Assembly: GCA_018064425.1 (NCBI GenBank) | Contig: JAGHVF010000010.1 | Location: 1 to 55,359, forward strand | Length of the DNA: 55,359 bases | Origin: Candidatus Colinaster equi | GTDB lineage: Bacteria; Bacillota; Clostridia; Lachnospirales; Lachnospiraceae | Direction: 5' to 3' | In this document: positions 11,808 through 21,800 of the stretch, piece by piece | How positions within the stretch are numbered: position 1 is the stretch's first letter | Layout: the number at the start of each line of letters is the position of its first letter | Notes under the pieces: model-generated | Seen by the model: only the letters and a program-made list of their open reading frames with translations | The model's database searches: none | What the model was told of the DNA's origin: nothing | Program-made: the position numbers and the translations under genes

Positions 11808-12761
11808 TTATTTAAATTTGTGCGCTAACCTAATATCGGGACCGGACAATCTGCAAAATGTAAAACCGCCTGTTATGCGGGAGAAAATTCTGTCAGAATA
11901 TCTCTCTTTGAGGTCCTCCAGCGATAAATTGGTTGAAATTACAACCGACTTACGACGCAATGCACGTTCATTCAGCAGTGCGAACAGAGCGGATACAGTA
12001 AACGTATTCGTCATTTCTGTACCTAAGTCGTCAATTATCAGCAAATCACATTCATATATATCTTTTGAAAAGATCTTGTCATGGTTCTTATTGTCAAATG
12101 AATCTCTGGCTAATGAATCGAATAGGGAACTTGCACTGAAATAGATTGCAGAGTGCCCGGTGGCCAGGATTTCTTTGGCAATACATGACGAAATTAATGA
12201 CTTGCCGGTACCTACTGTACCATAAAAAAGCAAATTCTGGTAGTCTGAATCAAAATTTTTAACAAAATCTCTTGAAATTTGCAGGCTGTCGCGGAAGTGA
12301 ATCAGGTCATCACCTGAATAGAATTCTTCGGAGAGCATTGAAAAATCAGCATTTTCCAAGCTATCCTTTATATTTGACTGTTCATACAATTGAGATATCA
12401 ATTGTTGCTTTAAACAATGACATTTTGCACCGTTAATATATCCGGTATCTTTACAGTCCGGACATGTATATATCGGTGAAAGATAATCTTCCGGTATAGA
12501 TGCTGATTTGAGCAAAGCTGCCTTCTGATTACGCAAGTCTGCGATGAGCTCACTCAGTTCGGCTAAAGCAGCCTTATCACCGGCAATTGCACGAGCAGTA
12601 TGCTCGACAGTGAGTGATGATATTGCTTCCGATAATTCTTTATAGCCATCGATATGCTCATTGACATATGCAATGCGCTCATCGAGCAATATCGCGTTAT
12701 TTCTTCGTCTGTCATCGTACATACGCATGATTTCGTTGTAATTTGAAGTGCTAAGTGACAC
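11808..12761 (-). CDS. DnaI/DnaC-like helicase loader ATPase
   Basis: A 317-residue AAA+ ATPase that would load the replicative helicase onto DNA. Visible parts in order are an N-terminal helical region, a zinc-binding motif CPDCKDTGY...CHC, Walker A GTVGTGKS, Walker B LLIIDDLGTE, sensor-1 VVISTNLS and an arginine-finger region SDRIFSRI. This is the DnaI/DnaC domain order. The start is GTG at 12761 behind AGGGGGAA. It lies 15 bases after dnaD, its expected partner in primosome assembly. Confidence 0.9.
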   Translation of the reverse strand: MSLSTSNYNEIMRMYDDRRRNNAILLDERIAYVNEHIDGYKELSEAISSLTVEHTARAIAGDKAALAELSELIADLRNQKAALLKSASIPEDYLSPIYTCPDCKDTGYINGAKCHCLKQQLISQLYEQSNIKDSLENADFSMLSEEFYSGDDLIHFRDSLQISRDFVKNFDSDYQNLLFYGTVGTGKSLISSCIAKEILATGHSAIYFSASSLFDSLARDSFDNKNHDKIFSKDIYECDLLIIDDLGTEMTNTFTVSALFALLNERALRRKSVVISTNLSLEDLKERYSDRIFSRITGGFTFCRLSGPDIRLAHKFK

Positions 12762-12776
12762 GATATATTCCCCCTG

Positions 12777-13640
12777 TTACTGTCTTCGAAGCAATTGTTG
12801 CTCTAATTTGTCAAAATCATATTCCTTTTGCTCGAACTGATGGAACATAGTATTCGTTGTTGCTTTTGCAGACGCTTTAGCTGCATTTCTTGCTGACTTA
12901 TTGCCTGAATAAGAGTTATCAAAGCGAGAGCAATATGCTTTTGCCTGTTTAACTGTTGAAATATCATTTTCAGCCCAATCTATAGCAACTTTATCCATAT
13001 ATGCGAAACTTGATTTGTTGCGTTCAACACAAAATTGAATAAGGAAATCAATCAGTTCAACGCTAAAATGCAATTCATCAGAATAGAACATTATAGATCT
13101 GATGTCGTTTGCTGCCAATGTCTTTTTAAGATACTGTTCTGCAATAAATATAAGTGAAGCCGAATCTTCACGTTCTTTAAATGCCTTGAGTTCATTCAAG
13201 CTGTATGAAGGCTTGGTAAATGTGGTAGCAGGAACACTAACCGGAGTAGGTATAGATACCTGCGCTACCGAATGAATCTCGGGAATAACATTCATTACAG
13301 GTGTAAAACTGTTATTTCTGACGTGGGACACTTTTCTGTTAACGTTGGATGGATCAAAGAGTCTAATGCCCACAATGCCACCATTCTCATCATAATCCAA
13401 AGATAACAATCCCTTGCGTTCCCAATAACGTAATGAACGACAGACATCCTTCTCGGTATGATTAAATCTGTCGGCAATATCGCTAATGTTGGTTGGACGA
13501 TTGGCATTGGTCATCCTAATAAGATAAAGATATACTTTAATCTGCGCATCATTGGCCTCGGCCAAATATTCATCTATAAATATGTTGGAAAGCGCAGTAC
13601 TCCCACACTCATTATCTCTGTAAAGAGCTAAATCACACAT
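12777..13640 (-). CDS. dnaD: DnaD-domain primosome protein
   Basis: A 287-residue protein. The N-terminal part is a winged helix (IKVYLYLIRM, NISDIADRFNHTEKDVCRSLRYWERKGLL). A linker of about 80 residues is followed by a DnaD C-terminal domain (residues about 150-240) with the family ending DWAENDISTVKQAKAYCSRF. DnaD helps recruit helicase and loader at the origin or during restart. ATG 13640 is preferred because an AGGTGAG ribosome binding site precedes it by four bases; GTG 13649 is a possible alternative. A DnaA-box cluster lies upstream. Confidence 0.88.
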   Translation of the reverse strand: MCDLALYRDNECGSTALSNIFIDEYLAEANDAQIKVYLYLIRMTNANRPTNISDIADRFNHTEKDVCRSLRYWERKGLLSLDYDENGGIVGIRLFDPSNVNRKVSHVRNNSFTPVMNVIPEIHSVAQVSIPTPVSVPATTFTKPSYSLNELKAFKEREDSASLIFIAEQYLKKTLAANDIRSIMFYSDELHFSVELIDFLIQFCVERNKSSFAYMDKVAIDWAENDISTVKQAKAYCSRFDNSYSGNKSARNAAKASAKATTNTMFHQFEQKEYDFDKLEQQLLRRQ

Positions 13641-13680
13641 GTAACTCACCTAATCCCCATTTATTTTTTAAAGCATGTGA

Positions 13681-13689
13681 ATTATATCA
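13681..13689 (-). promoter_or_regulatory. Extended -10 promoter of dnaD
   Basis: On the minus strand TGATATAAT forms an extended -10 (TG, one base, TATAAT at 13681-13686). The -35 region is weak (TTCCTT). Transcription would start near 13674, and the DnaA-box cluster lies 70-210 bases upstream. Confidence 0.55.
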
Positions 13690-13725
13690 TAGCAATTAGA
13701 AAAAAGGAATAGAACAAAAGTCCGT

Positions 13726-13757
13726 AAAGCCCGTAAAATAGGCACTTTGCGGGCTTT
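13726..13757 (-). terminator. Hairpin between murC and dnaD
   Basis: A 12-bp stem (13726-13737 with 13746-13757, one wobble) with loop ATAGGCAC. It lacks a clean T run on the minus strand, so it may be a weak murC terminator or a structural element beside the DnaA boxes. Confidence 0.4.
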
Positions 13758-13894
13758 GTGGATAATGTGGACAGTGTGGATATTCATAAAAAAAATAGTG
13801 GAAACAGTCATAAAATCGACTGATTTATAAAAATAAAATATCCACAATATTCAGTATACATAATGACACTGAAAATTGTGGATAAAGTGGATAA
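13757..13894. promoter_or_regulatory. Cluster of six DnaA-box-like 9-mers
   Basis: Boxes in the TGTGGATAA orientation: 13757-13765 (perfect), 13766-13774 (two mismatches), 13775-13783 (one mismatch), directly abutting; then 13877-13885 (perfect) and 13886-13894 (one mismatch), also abutting. One box in the opposite orientation, ATATCCACA, lies at 13838-13846. Between the two groups is an AT-rich stretch of about 55 bases. The consensus used is the general bacterial DnaA box TTATCCACA. Confidence 0.75.
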
Positions 13895-15271
13895 TTATAT
13901 TCCAAGTAAGTTTTCGCCGACTTTTACGATATCTCCGGCTCCCATAGTTATCAACAAATCACCTGGGGAACAATTTTCTAAAATAAAATTTTCAATTTCG
14001 TCGAAAGTGGGGAAATATTGGCACTTTTTTCCCAGCTTTTTAATCTCTGACTGCAAATCTTTTGAAGATATACCGATTGTGTTTTTCTCTCTTGCAGCAT
14101 ATATGTCTGCAAGAATTATTTCATCGGCAGCAGAGAGGGCATTGGCGAACTCAGTAAGAAATGCTTTGGTTCGCGTGTAGGTATGAGGCTGGAAAGCAAC
14201 CCACAATTTTTTATGCGGATAGTTGGCAGCCGCAGCTAATGTTGCCGATATCTCTGTCGGATGATGTGCATAATCGTCAATTATTGTTACGTCGCCGATT
14301 TTACCTTTGTATTCAAAACGACGTTCTGTTCCGGTGTATTCTTTGATTGTGGCTATAGTGACTTTTCTGTCTATACCGCAAATGTCTGCGCAACAAATAG
14401 CAGCCAATGAATTGAGCACATTGTGTATACCGGGTACACCAAGCTTTATTTGAACAGTACCTGCAGGTGAATGCAGGGTGTATGACGGAAGGCTGTGCTC
14501 ATCATATGTAATGTCCGTTGCATAGTATTCAAATTCATCACTCAGACCGAATGTGTGAACAGGACATGTTACGGTAGAAGTGACTTTATCCAAATGTTCA
14601 ATAGCTCCGTTTATTATCAAGTCTCCGTCCATCGGAAGGAGGCCGGCAAATTCCGAAAAGGAATTGCGTATATCGTCAATATCCTTGAAGAAGTCAAGGT
14701 GATCTTCTTCTATATTAAGTATAAGCGCTATTTTAGGGAAAAAGCTTAAGAAACTGTTGGTATATTCGCAAGCTTCCGTTACGAAATATCTTGAATGTCC
14801 AACCCTGATATTGGCGTTGATACTGTTTAGTATGCCACCGATAGATATTGTAGGATCTGCGTCCTTTGCCATAAGTATTTCGGATATCATACCGGTTGTT
14901 GTTGTCTTGCCGTGTGTTCCGCTTATAGCAATCGGCAATTCATAGTTCTTCATAATCTCTCCAAGCAATTCGGCTCTTGAGAGTGATGGAATATTCTGAT
15001 TGGTTTTGGCGATCCATTCCGGATTATCTTTACTGATTGCGGCAGTATAAACAAATAAATCGATATCATCGGTGATATTGGAAGAACGTTGTCCAATGTA
15101 GATATCTATTCCCTTTTCTCTTAATGATTCGGTAATAGCCGATTCTCTCATATCCGAGCCGGATATCTTAAAGCCGCGACTAAGAAGTATTTCAGCAAGT
15201 CCGCTCATGCTGATTCCGCCTATTCCACAGAAATATACATGAATCGGCTTGGCAAAATCCAATTGATACAT
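13895..15271 (-). CDS. murC: UDP-N-acetylmuramate--L-alanine ligase
   Basis: The 458-residue cytoplasmic Mur ligase adds L-Ala to UDP-MurNAc, the first step of the wall stem peptide. The N-terminal Rossmann part has FCGIGGISMSGLA, the ATP loop GTHGKTTTT is at residues 118-126, NIEEDHLDFF gives the metal-binding region, and DDYAHHPTEI marks the C-terminal domain. An AGGAGA ribosome binding site precedes the ATG. It heads the leftward block; ddl and murF of the same pathway lie at 39-41 kb. Confidence 0.97.
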   Translation of the reverse strand: MYQLDFAKPIHVYFCGIGGISMSGLAEILLSRGFKISGSDMRESAITESLREKGIDIYIGQRSSNITDDIDLFVYTAAISKDNPEWIAKTNQNIPSLSRAELLGEIMKNYELPIAISGTHGKTTTTGMISEILMAKDADPTISIGGILNSINANIRVGHSRYFVTEACEYTNSFLSFFPKIALILNIEEDHLDFFKDIDDIRNSFSEFAGLLPMDGDLIINGAIEHLDKVTSTVTCPVHTFGLSDEFEYYATDITYDEHSLPSYTLHSPAGTVQIKLGVPGIHNVLNSLAAICCADICGIDRKVTIATIKEYTGTERRFEYKGKIGDVTIIDDYAHHPTEISATLAAAANYPHKKLWVAFQPHTYTRTKAFLTEFANALSAADEIILADIYAAREKNTIGISSKDLQSEIKKLGKKCQYFPTFDEIENFILENCSPGDLLITMGAGDIVKVGENLLGI

Positions 15272-15425
15272 AGCAATAATCTCCTACCTTGTCTTGATTT
15301 CAAAGTCATTTGAAAACAATTTTACAATAACTATAGGTAATGATAGAACAAAAGAAATGAAAAAACAACACTTTGTCAATTTACACAAAAATTGCACAGA
15401 AAACGTTCGAAAATTGTAAAAAATA

Positions 15426-15454
15426 TTCACATTATAAGGCGATTATGGTATAAT
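15426..15454 (+). promoter_or_regulatory. Sigma-A type promoter of the glg operon
   Basis: -35 TTCACA (15426-15431), 17-base spacer, perfect -10 TATAAT (15449-15454), 59 bases before glgC. Confidence 0.75.
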
Positions 15455-15512
15455 TTTAATACAATTTAAATGCAAACTTTGACAGGATTGCATATGGTTC
15501 AGGGGTGATGAA

Positions 15513-16787
15513 ATGGTCAAAAAGGAAATGATTGCTATGCTACTTGCCGGAGGACAGGGCAGCAGATTGGGTGTATTGACATCAAAAGTAGCAAAACCGG
15601 CAGTATCATTCGGTGGAAAGTATCGAATTATAGACTTTCCGTTGAGCAACTGTATTAATTCGGGAGTTGATACAGTAGGTGTGCTGACACAGTATCAGCC
15701 ACTTCGATTGAATACACATATCGGTATTGGTATTCCGTGGGATTTGGATAGAAATATCGGTGGTGTAACCGTATTACCTCCGTATGAGAAGATGGAGAAT
15801 ACAGACTGGTACACAGGTACGGCGAATGCGATATACCAAAATATCGACTATATGGAGAGCTTTAATCCGGAATATGTGCTTATCTTATCAGGCGATCATA
15901 TTTACAAAATGGATTATGAAGTAATGCTCGATTTTCACAAGCAGAACAAGGCAGAGTGTACAATAGCTGTTATGCCTGTTCCGATTGAGGAAGCTAAGCG
16001 TTTCGGAATAATGATTACAGATGACAACAGACAGATTACCGATTTTGAAGAAAAACCGGAGAATCCCAGAAGTAATCTTGCATCAATGGGTATATACATT
16101 TTCAATTGGAAGACGCTTAAGGATGCATTGATAGCAAATGCAAATGAGCCGCATCTTGATTTTGGTAAACATGTTATTCCGTATTGCCATGATAAGGGTG
16201 CACCGATGTATGCTTACGAGTTTAATGGATATTGGAAGGATGTTGGAACACTCAATTCATATTGGCAGGCCAATATGGAACTTATTGATATTGTACCGGA
16301 ATTCAACCTTTATGAAGAATACTGGAAGATTTATACAAGAAGCGAAGCCCTGCCGCCGCAGTATTATGCTGCAGGCAGTGTGATTGAGAAGAGTATCGTA
16401 GGTGAAGGTACCGATATATACGGCAAGGTATATAACTCGGTAATAGGCTGCGATGTTACTATCGGTGAAGGCACTGTCATCAGGGATTCAATAATAATGA
16501 ATAATACCGTTATCGGTAAGAATTGTGAGTTGAACAAGACAATTGTTGCCGAGGGTGTAACTATCGGAGACGACAGCAAGTTTGGTATGGGTGAAGAGAA
16601 GGATAATGAGACGGATCCTCATATTTACAACCATGGGCTTGTATGTATCGGCGAAAAGAGCGTTATTCCGGACGGTGTGACTGTAGGCAAGAATGTCTGC
16701 ATATTCGGAGCCACAACAAAGGAAGATTACAATGATAATGTACTTGAAAGTGGTAAGACTTTGAATAAGGCAGGTGAAGAGAAATGA
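15513..16787 (+). CDS. glgC: Glucose-1-phosphate adenylyltransferase, catalytic subunit
   Basis: The 424-residue enzyme makes ADP-glucose, the committed step of glycogen synthesis. The nucleotidyltransferase motif [10 protein letters not shown] begins at residue 10, [11 protein letters not shown] and [10 protein letters not shown] (metal-binding Asp) follow, and the sugar-binding FEEKP motif is present. The C-terminal part is a left-handed beta-helix of hexapeptide repeats. An AGGGGTGAT ribosome binding site supports ATG 15513. The stop overlaps the glgD ATG by four bases, consistent with a GlgC/GlgD hetero-oligomer. Confidence 0.96.
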   Translation: MVKKEMIAMLLAGGQGSRLGVLTSKVAKPAVSFGGKYRIIDFPLSNCINSGVDTVGVLTQYQPLRLNTHIGIGIPWDLDRNIGGVTVLPPYEKMENTDWYTGTANAIYQNIDYMESFNPEYVLILSGDHIYKMDYEVMLDFHKQNKAECTIAVMPVPIEEAKRFGIMITDDNRQITDFEEKPENPRSNLASMGIYIFNWKTLKDALIANANEPHLDFGKHVIPYCHDKGAPMYAYEFNGYWKDVGTLNSYWQANMELIDIVPEFNLYEEYWKIYTRSEALPPQYYAAGSVIEKSIVGEGTDIYGKVYNSVIGCDVTIGEGTVIRDSIIMNNTVIGKNCELNKTIVAEGVTIGDDSKFGMGEEKDNETDPHIYNHGLVCIGEKSVIPDGVTVGKNVCIFGATTKEDYNDNVLESGKTLNKAGEEK

Positions 16788-17902
16788 GAGCAATAGGTAT
16801 TATTCTTGCCGGTGGTAAGAATCACAGAATGAAGGAACTGTCACAAAAGAGAGCAATTGGAGCTATGCCGATTGCCGGTAGCTACAGAGCTATTGATTTT
16901 GCATTAAGTAATATGTCCAATTCGCATATTCAGAAGGTGGCAGTATTTACACAGTACAATGCAGGAAGTCTTAATTCGCATTTGAGTTCATCAAAATGGT
17001 GGGATTTTGGACGTAAACAAGGTGGATTGTTTGTATTTACCCCTGCTGTAACGGCAGACAACAGCTTTTGGTATAGAGGAACAGCTGATTCAATATATCA
17101 GAATCTTGATTTTCTCAAATCAAGTCATGAGCCGTATGTTGTGATTGGTTCGGCCGATTGTGTATATAAGCTCGATTACAATAAGGTGTTAGAGTATCAC
17201 ATCGAGAAAAAAGCAGATATTACGGTTGTATGCAAAGATATGTCGGCGTTGGAGAAGGTTGAGCGATTCGGTACAGTGAAGATGAATGAAGAGTGTCGTA
17301 TCGAAGAGTTTGAGGAGAAACCGATTGTAGCCAAATCCAACACAATTTCGTGCGGAATATATGTCATCAGAAGAAGACTTCTTATCGAAATGATTGAGAG
17401 ATGTGCTGAAGAAGATCGATATGATTTTGTACGAGATGTTTTAATAAGATATAAAGATCAGAAGAGGATATACGGATATAAGATTTCCACATATTGGAAG
17501 AACATTGCAAGTGTTGAAGATTACTTTGATACTAATATGGATTTCCTCAAACCTGAGACAAGGGATTATTTCTTTAAACAATATCCGGATATTTACTCGA
17601 AGGTAGATGATTTGCCGCCGGCTAAGTTCAATGTTGGTGCGAGCGTATCGAACAGCTTGGTCAGCAGCGGAACTATTGTAAATGGTAATGTTGAGAATTC
17701 AGTAGTGTTCCGTAAGACTTTCATTGGAAATAACTGTACAATTAAGAATTCAATTATTCTTAATGATGTGTATATAGGTGACAATTCATATATTGAAAAT
17801 TGTATTGTGGAAAGTCATGGTACAGTTAGAGCTAATTCTTATCACAAAGGTGAGAATGGCATAAAAATTGTATTGGAGAGCAACGACAGATATGTGATGT
17901 AG
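16784..17902 (+). CDS. glgD: Glucose-1-phosphate adenylyltransferase subunit GlgD
   Basis: A 372-residue GlgC paralogue. The nucleotide motif is degenerate ([10 protein letters not shown] instead of GGQGSRL) although the FEEKP motif and a C-terminal beta-helix are kept. In Firmicutes GlgD is usually a non-catalytic subunit that raises GlgC activity. Start ATG overlaps the glgC stop (ATGA). Confidence 0.93.
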   Translation: MRAIGIILAGGKNHRMKELSQKRAIGAMPIAGSYRAIDFALSNMSNSHIQKVAVFTQYNAGSLNSHLSSSKWWDFGRKQGGLFVFTPAVTADNSFWYRGTADSIYQNLDFLKSSHEPYVVIGSADCVYKLDYNKVLEYHIEKKADITVVCKDMSALEKVERFGTVKMNEECRIEEFEEKPIVAKSNTISCGIYVIRRRLLIEMIERCAEEDRYDFVRDVLIRYKDQKRIYGYKISTYWKNIASVEDYFDTNMDFLKPETRDYFFKQYPDIYSKVDDLPPAKFNVGASVSNSLVSSGTIVNGNVENSVVFRKTFIGNNCTIKNSIILNDVYIGDNSYIENCIVESHGTVRANSYHKGENGIKIVLESNDRYVM

Positions 17903-17924
17903 TTTAAGGTAAGGAGAGCAATCT

Positions 17925-18194
17925 ATGAAAATTACGGATGTTAGAGTAAGAAAATTAGCAAAAGACGGAAAGATGCGAGCAGTTGTGTCGATTACATTTG
18001 ATGATGAATTCGTAGTACATGACATCAAGGTGATAGAAGGGGAGAAGGGATTGTTCATTGCTATGCCTAGTAAGAAGGCAACGGATGGTGAGTACAGAGA
18101 TATCGCTCATCCGATTAATTCTTCTACAAGAGAGTTGATCCAAAAGACAATTCTTGATGCATATGAGAAGGCAAAGGAAGAACCGGAAGAATAA
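17925..18194 (+). CDS. spoVG: Septation/sporulation regulator SpoVG
   Basis: The 89-residue protein has the full SpoVG pattern: [11 protein letters not shown], a [19 protein letters not shown] strand pair, [10 protein letters not shown], and [15 protein letters not shown]. SpoVG binds nucleic acid and affects septation, capsule and sporulation genes in Firmicutes. It starts 22 bases after glgD behind AAGGAGAG and ends at a strong terminator, so it is probably transcribed with the glycogen genes. Confidence 0.96.
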   Translation: MKITDVRVRKLAKDGKMRAVVSITFDDEFVVHDIKVIEGEKGLFIAMPSKKATDGEYRDIAHPINSSTRELIQKTILDAYEKAKEEPEE

Positions 18195-18200
18195 TAGGGG

Positions 18201-18230
18201 CTGCGAGGTTTGATACCTCGCAGTTTTTTT
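18201..18230 (+). terminator. Terminator of the glgC-glgD-spoVG operon
   Basis: A perfect 9-bp stem CTGCGAGGT (18201-18209 with 18215-18223), 5-base loop, then seven T residues. Confidence 0.92.
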
Positions 18231-18246
18231 ATCCGCTAAATACAGT

Positions 18247-18275
18247 TTGTGTATGTAGAAAATAACGTGTATACT
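18247..18275 (+). promoter_or_regulatory. Promoter of pth-mfd
   Basis: -35 TTGTGT (18247-18252), 17-base spacer, -10 TATACT (18270-18275). An inverted repeat ATCTATGA/TCATAGAT (18279-18286 and 18292-18299) starts four bases later, over the expected transcription start. Confidence 0.6.
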
Positions 18276-18321
18276 ACAATCTATGAATCAATCATAGATA
18301 TTGTGCAAATGGAGAGATGTA

Positions 18322-18882
18322 ATGAAAGTTATAGTGGGACTTGGTAATCCGGGAACAGAATATGATAAAACAAAACATAATATGGGATTTATGTGTATTG
18401 ATAGAATTGCTGAGGCTAATAATATCAATATTATTGAGCATAAATTTAAGGCAATCATCGGGAAAGGATTTATTGCAGGTCAAAAGGTAATATTATGTAA
18501 ACCTCTGACGTTTATGAACAACAGTGGCGAGAGCGTGCGTGAGGTATTAGATTATTTCAAGCTTTCAGCAGCGGATGATTTGATAGTAATATATGATGAC
18601 ATTGACCTTGATGTAGGAAAAATGCGAATAAGAGAACGCGGAAGCGCCGGTGGTCATAATGGTATAAAGAATATTATTGCTCATACGGGAACACAGGATT
18701 TTAAGCGCATAAGAGTAGGGGTCGGAGCTAAGCCTGAGGGGACAGATTTGGTGAAACATGTGCTTGGGCATTTCAATGCGGAAGATACGGCTACATTGAA
18801 GGAAGTATTTGATAAAGTGGCAGATGCCGCAACGTATATGGTGACAGATGACACAGCAACTGCGATGAATAAATATAATTAG
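18322..18882 (+). CDS. pth: Peptidyl-tRNA hydrolase
   Basis: The 186-residue enzyme recycles peptidyl-tRNA dropped by ribosomes. VGLGNPG at residues 5-11 includes catalytic N9, KHNMGF holds catalytic H19, the LVIYDDIDL-type segment holds the aspartate, and GSAGGHNG follows. ATG 18322 has GGAGAG five bases upstream and gives the standard N-terminus. The longer frame from a TTG at 18301 is not supported. pth and mfd are a common pair in Firmicutes. Confidence 0.97.
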   Translation: MKVIVGLGNPGTEYDKTKHNMGFMCIDRIAEANNINIIEHKFKAIIGKGFIAGQKVILCKPLTFMNNSGESVREVLDYFKLSAADDLIVIYDDIDLDVGKMRIRERGSAGGHNGIKNIIAHTGTQDFKRIRVGVGAKPEGTDLVKHVLGHFNAEDTATLKEVFDKVADAATYMVTDDTATAMNKYN

Positions 18883-18887
18883 ATATT

Positions 18888-21800
18888 ATGAATGCGATTT
18901 TAAACTCTTTAACAGAATGGGCAGATTATTCAAGAACAAGAGAGAATCTGCTTAAAAAGAAACAGTCGGTGGCTGTTTTTGGATGTATCGAATCTCAAAA
19001 AGTACATATGGCAGAAGCGTTGAGCGATGGTTCCAGATTCAGAATCATCGCTACTTATTCTGAAGAAAGAGTAAACAAGATTGTTGAAGATTTGCGCCTA
19101 TATACAGGTAATGTCTGTGTATATCCTGCAAAGGATCTGATTTTTTATCAAGCAGATATACATAATAACAAGCTTGTAACAGAGAGAATCAGGGCAATAA
19201 AGAAATTGGCTGAAAAGATGCCGGTAGTTCTTGTTACAACTTTTGATGCACTTCTTACACCCGTTGTTCCGCTTGAGACATATGTGTCAAATACTATTAA
19301 ATTGCTTAAGGGTGCGGAAACTGATGTAAAGAAGTTAGCAACAAGCCTGGTTAATATCGGTTATGAGAGAACACATCAGGTTGAAGAACCCGGGCAGTTC
19401 GCAATACGTGGAGATATTATTGATATCTTTGATTTGACGGAAGACAATCCTATACGAATAGAATTGTGGGGAGATGAGATTGAGACCATCAGATCTTTTG
19501 ATGTAGACAGCCAGCGTTCGGTTGAAGAACTGCAAAGAATCAGCATTTTTCCTGCATCTGAGATTATTCTTACAGAAGATGAATTAAAAAATGGTTTACA
19601 TAAAGTTGAGAAAGATGCAAAAGAGCTTTCCAAGAAATTCAGAGAAGAATTTCTGACAGAGGAATCCCATAGAATTGATGTTACATTTAAGACATTAAAA
19701 GAGGATTTGGAAATAATCGGTAGAATGACCAATTTGGACGGATATATTAATTATTTCTACGATAAGCTTGATTATTTACTGCAATATGCCCCTTTGGATA
19801 ATTCGGTACTTATAATCGATGAACCGGGACGTGTTAAGGAGCATATAGCTGCAATAGAATATGAATTTGAAGAAAGCATGAAAACTCGATTAAGCAAGGG
19901 ATACATACTGCCGGGACAGTTGAAAATGTTGGGCTCCCTGTCGGAAATGCTTTCCAAATGTAAAGGTATACCTATACTTATGCTGTCGACTCTTGAAGAG
20001 CGTGGAACGTTCATTAAGGCTGACTATAAGACATCAATAGAGGCAAAATCGATTTCAACATATAAAAATCATTTTGAATTGTTACTTAGTGATTTGGAGA
20101 AGTATAAGAAAAATGGTTACAGAGTTGTGTTGATTTGCCCGTCCAGAACAAGAGCACGCAGATTGGCAAAAGACATAAGTGATAATGATTTACCTGCAAT
20201 ATATACCGACGACGTAATGCGAGAGCCGATAAGCGGGGAGATATTGTGTATATATGGCAATATGTTGAAGGGATTCGAATATCCGCTTTTAAAGATTGTA
20301 TATATATCGGAATCAGATATTTTTGGGCGCGACGAGCGTAAGAAAAAGAAAAGAAAAGTATTTGAAGGCCGCAAAATTCGTGATTTCGGCGAACTCAAAG
20401 TGGGAGATTATGTTGTGCATGAGACACATGGTCTCGGAATATATAAAGGAATTGAAAAGGTAGAGGTCGAAAAGGTTACAAAAGACTATATGAAAATTGA
20501 ATACCGTGATGGCGGTATTCTGTACATTTTGGCTACAGGATTCGATGTAATACAGAAATATGCAAGTGTCGATGCTGCAAAAAAGCCTAAATTAAGCAAG
20601 CTTGGAACAAAGGAGTGGACCAATACCAAGGCAAAGGTCAAATCATCGGTGGATGAGATAGCCAAAGAATTGGTTGACCTGTATGCTGCCAGATCGTCGG
20701 CAAAGGGGTTTGAATACAGCAAAGATACGGTATGGCAGAGCGAATTTGAAGAGATGTTTCCATATGAAGAGACAGATGACCAGTTGCAGGCGATAGCAGA
20801 TACCAAACGTGATATGGAGAGCGATCGCGTTATGGACAGATTAATATGCGGAGATGTCGGATACGGTAAGACGGAGATTGCCATAAGAGCGGCATTTAAA
20901 GCTGTATCTGATGGCAAACAGGTGGCTCTGCTTGTACCAACCACTATTTTGGCGAGTCAGCATTATAATACATTTACGCAGCGAATGAAGGATTTTCCGG
21001 TGCGTGTAGAAGTGATGTCGAGATTTCAAAGTACCGCCAAAATCAAGGAGATTTTGAAAGGTCTGAAAGAAGGAGCGGTTGATATAGTGATAGGAACACA
21101 TAGACTTCTGTCTGCGGATGTAGTGTTCCGTGACTTGGGCCTGCTTGTTGTGGATGAAGAGCAGCGATTTGGCGTTACACATAAAGAGAAAATAAAGAAA
21201 TTAAAGGAAAATGTGGATGTTTTGGCGCTTTCGGCCACTCCAATTCCGCGAACATTACATATGTCGCTTGTCGGAATACGTGATATGAGTGTGCTGGAAG
21301 AAGCACCGGGAGAAAGGCTTCCTATTCAGACTTTTGTATGTGAATATAACGAGCAGATGGTTAGGGAAGCCATAATACGTGAGAAATCACGTGGCGGACA
21401 GGTATACTATGTATATAATCGAGTAAATAATATTGCTGATGTGGCTGCATCGATACAGGCACTTGTACCGGAAGTGAATGTTTCTTTTGCACATGGACAA
21501 ATGAAAGAAACAGAACTTGAGAATATTATGTATGATTTTGTGGACGGAGATATAGATGTGCTTGTCTCTACAACAATAATAGAGACAGGCCTTGATATAT
21601 CCAATGTCAATACAATAATTATTCATGACTCCGATAGATTGGGATTGTCCCAGTTATATCAATTGAGAGGACGTGTCGGACGTACCAACAAAACGGCGTA
21701 CGCTTTTTTGATGTACAAGCGTGATCGTATGCTGAAGGAAGAGGCTGAGAAGAGACTTGAAGCTATCAGAGAGTTTACCGACCTTGGCTCGGGATTCAGG

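Noticed and set aside
13650-13894. The DnaA-box cluster as the chromosomal origin oriC
   Set aside because: There is no dnaA, dnaN, recF, gyrA/B or rpmH nearby and gene strand does not switch at this point. It is reported as a DnaA-binding locus instead.
15355-15425. CcpA cre-like site (AAAACGTTCGAAAA) before glgC
   Set aside because: Too many mismatches to the cre consensus, in an AT-rich stretch where chance matches are likely.
15272-15425. Promoter for murC on the minus strand
   Set aside because: Several partial -10 matches exist but none has a -35 at acceptable spacing, so no position is claimed.
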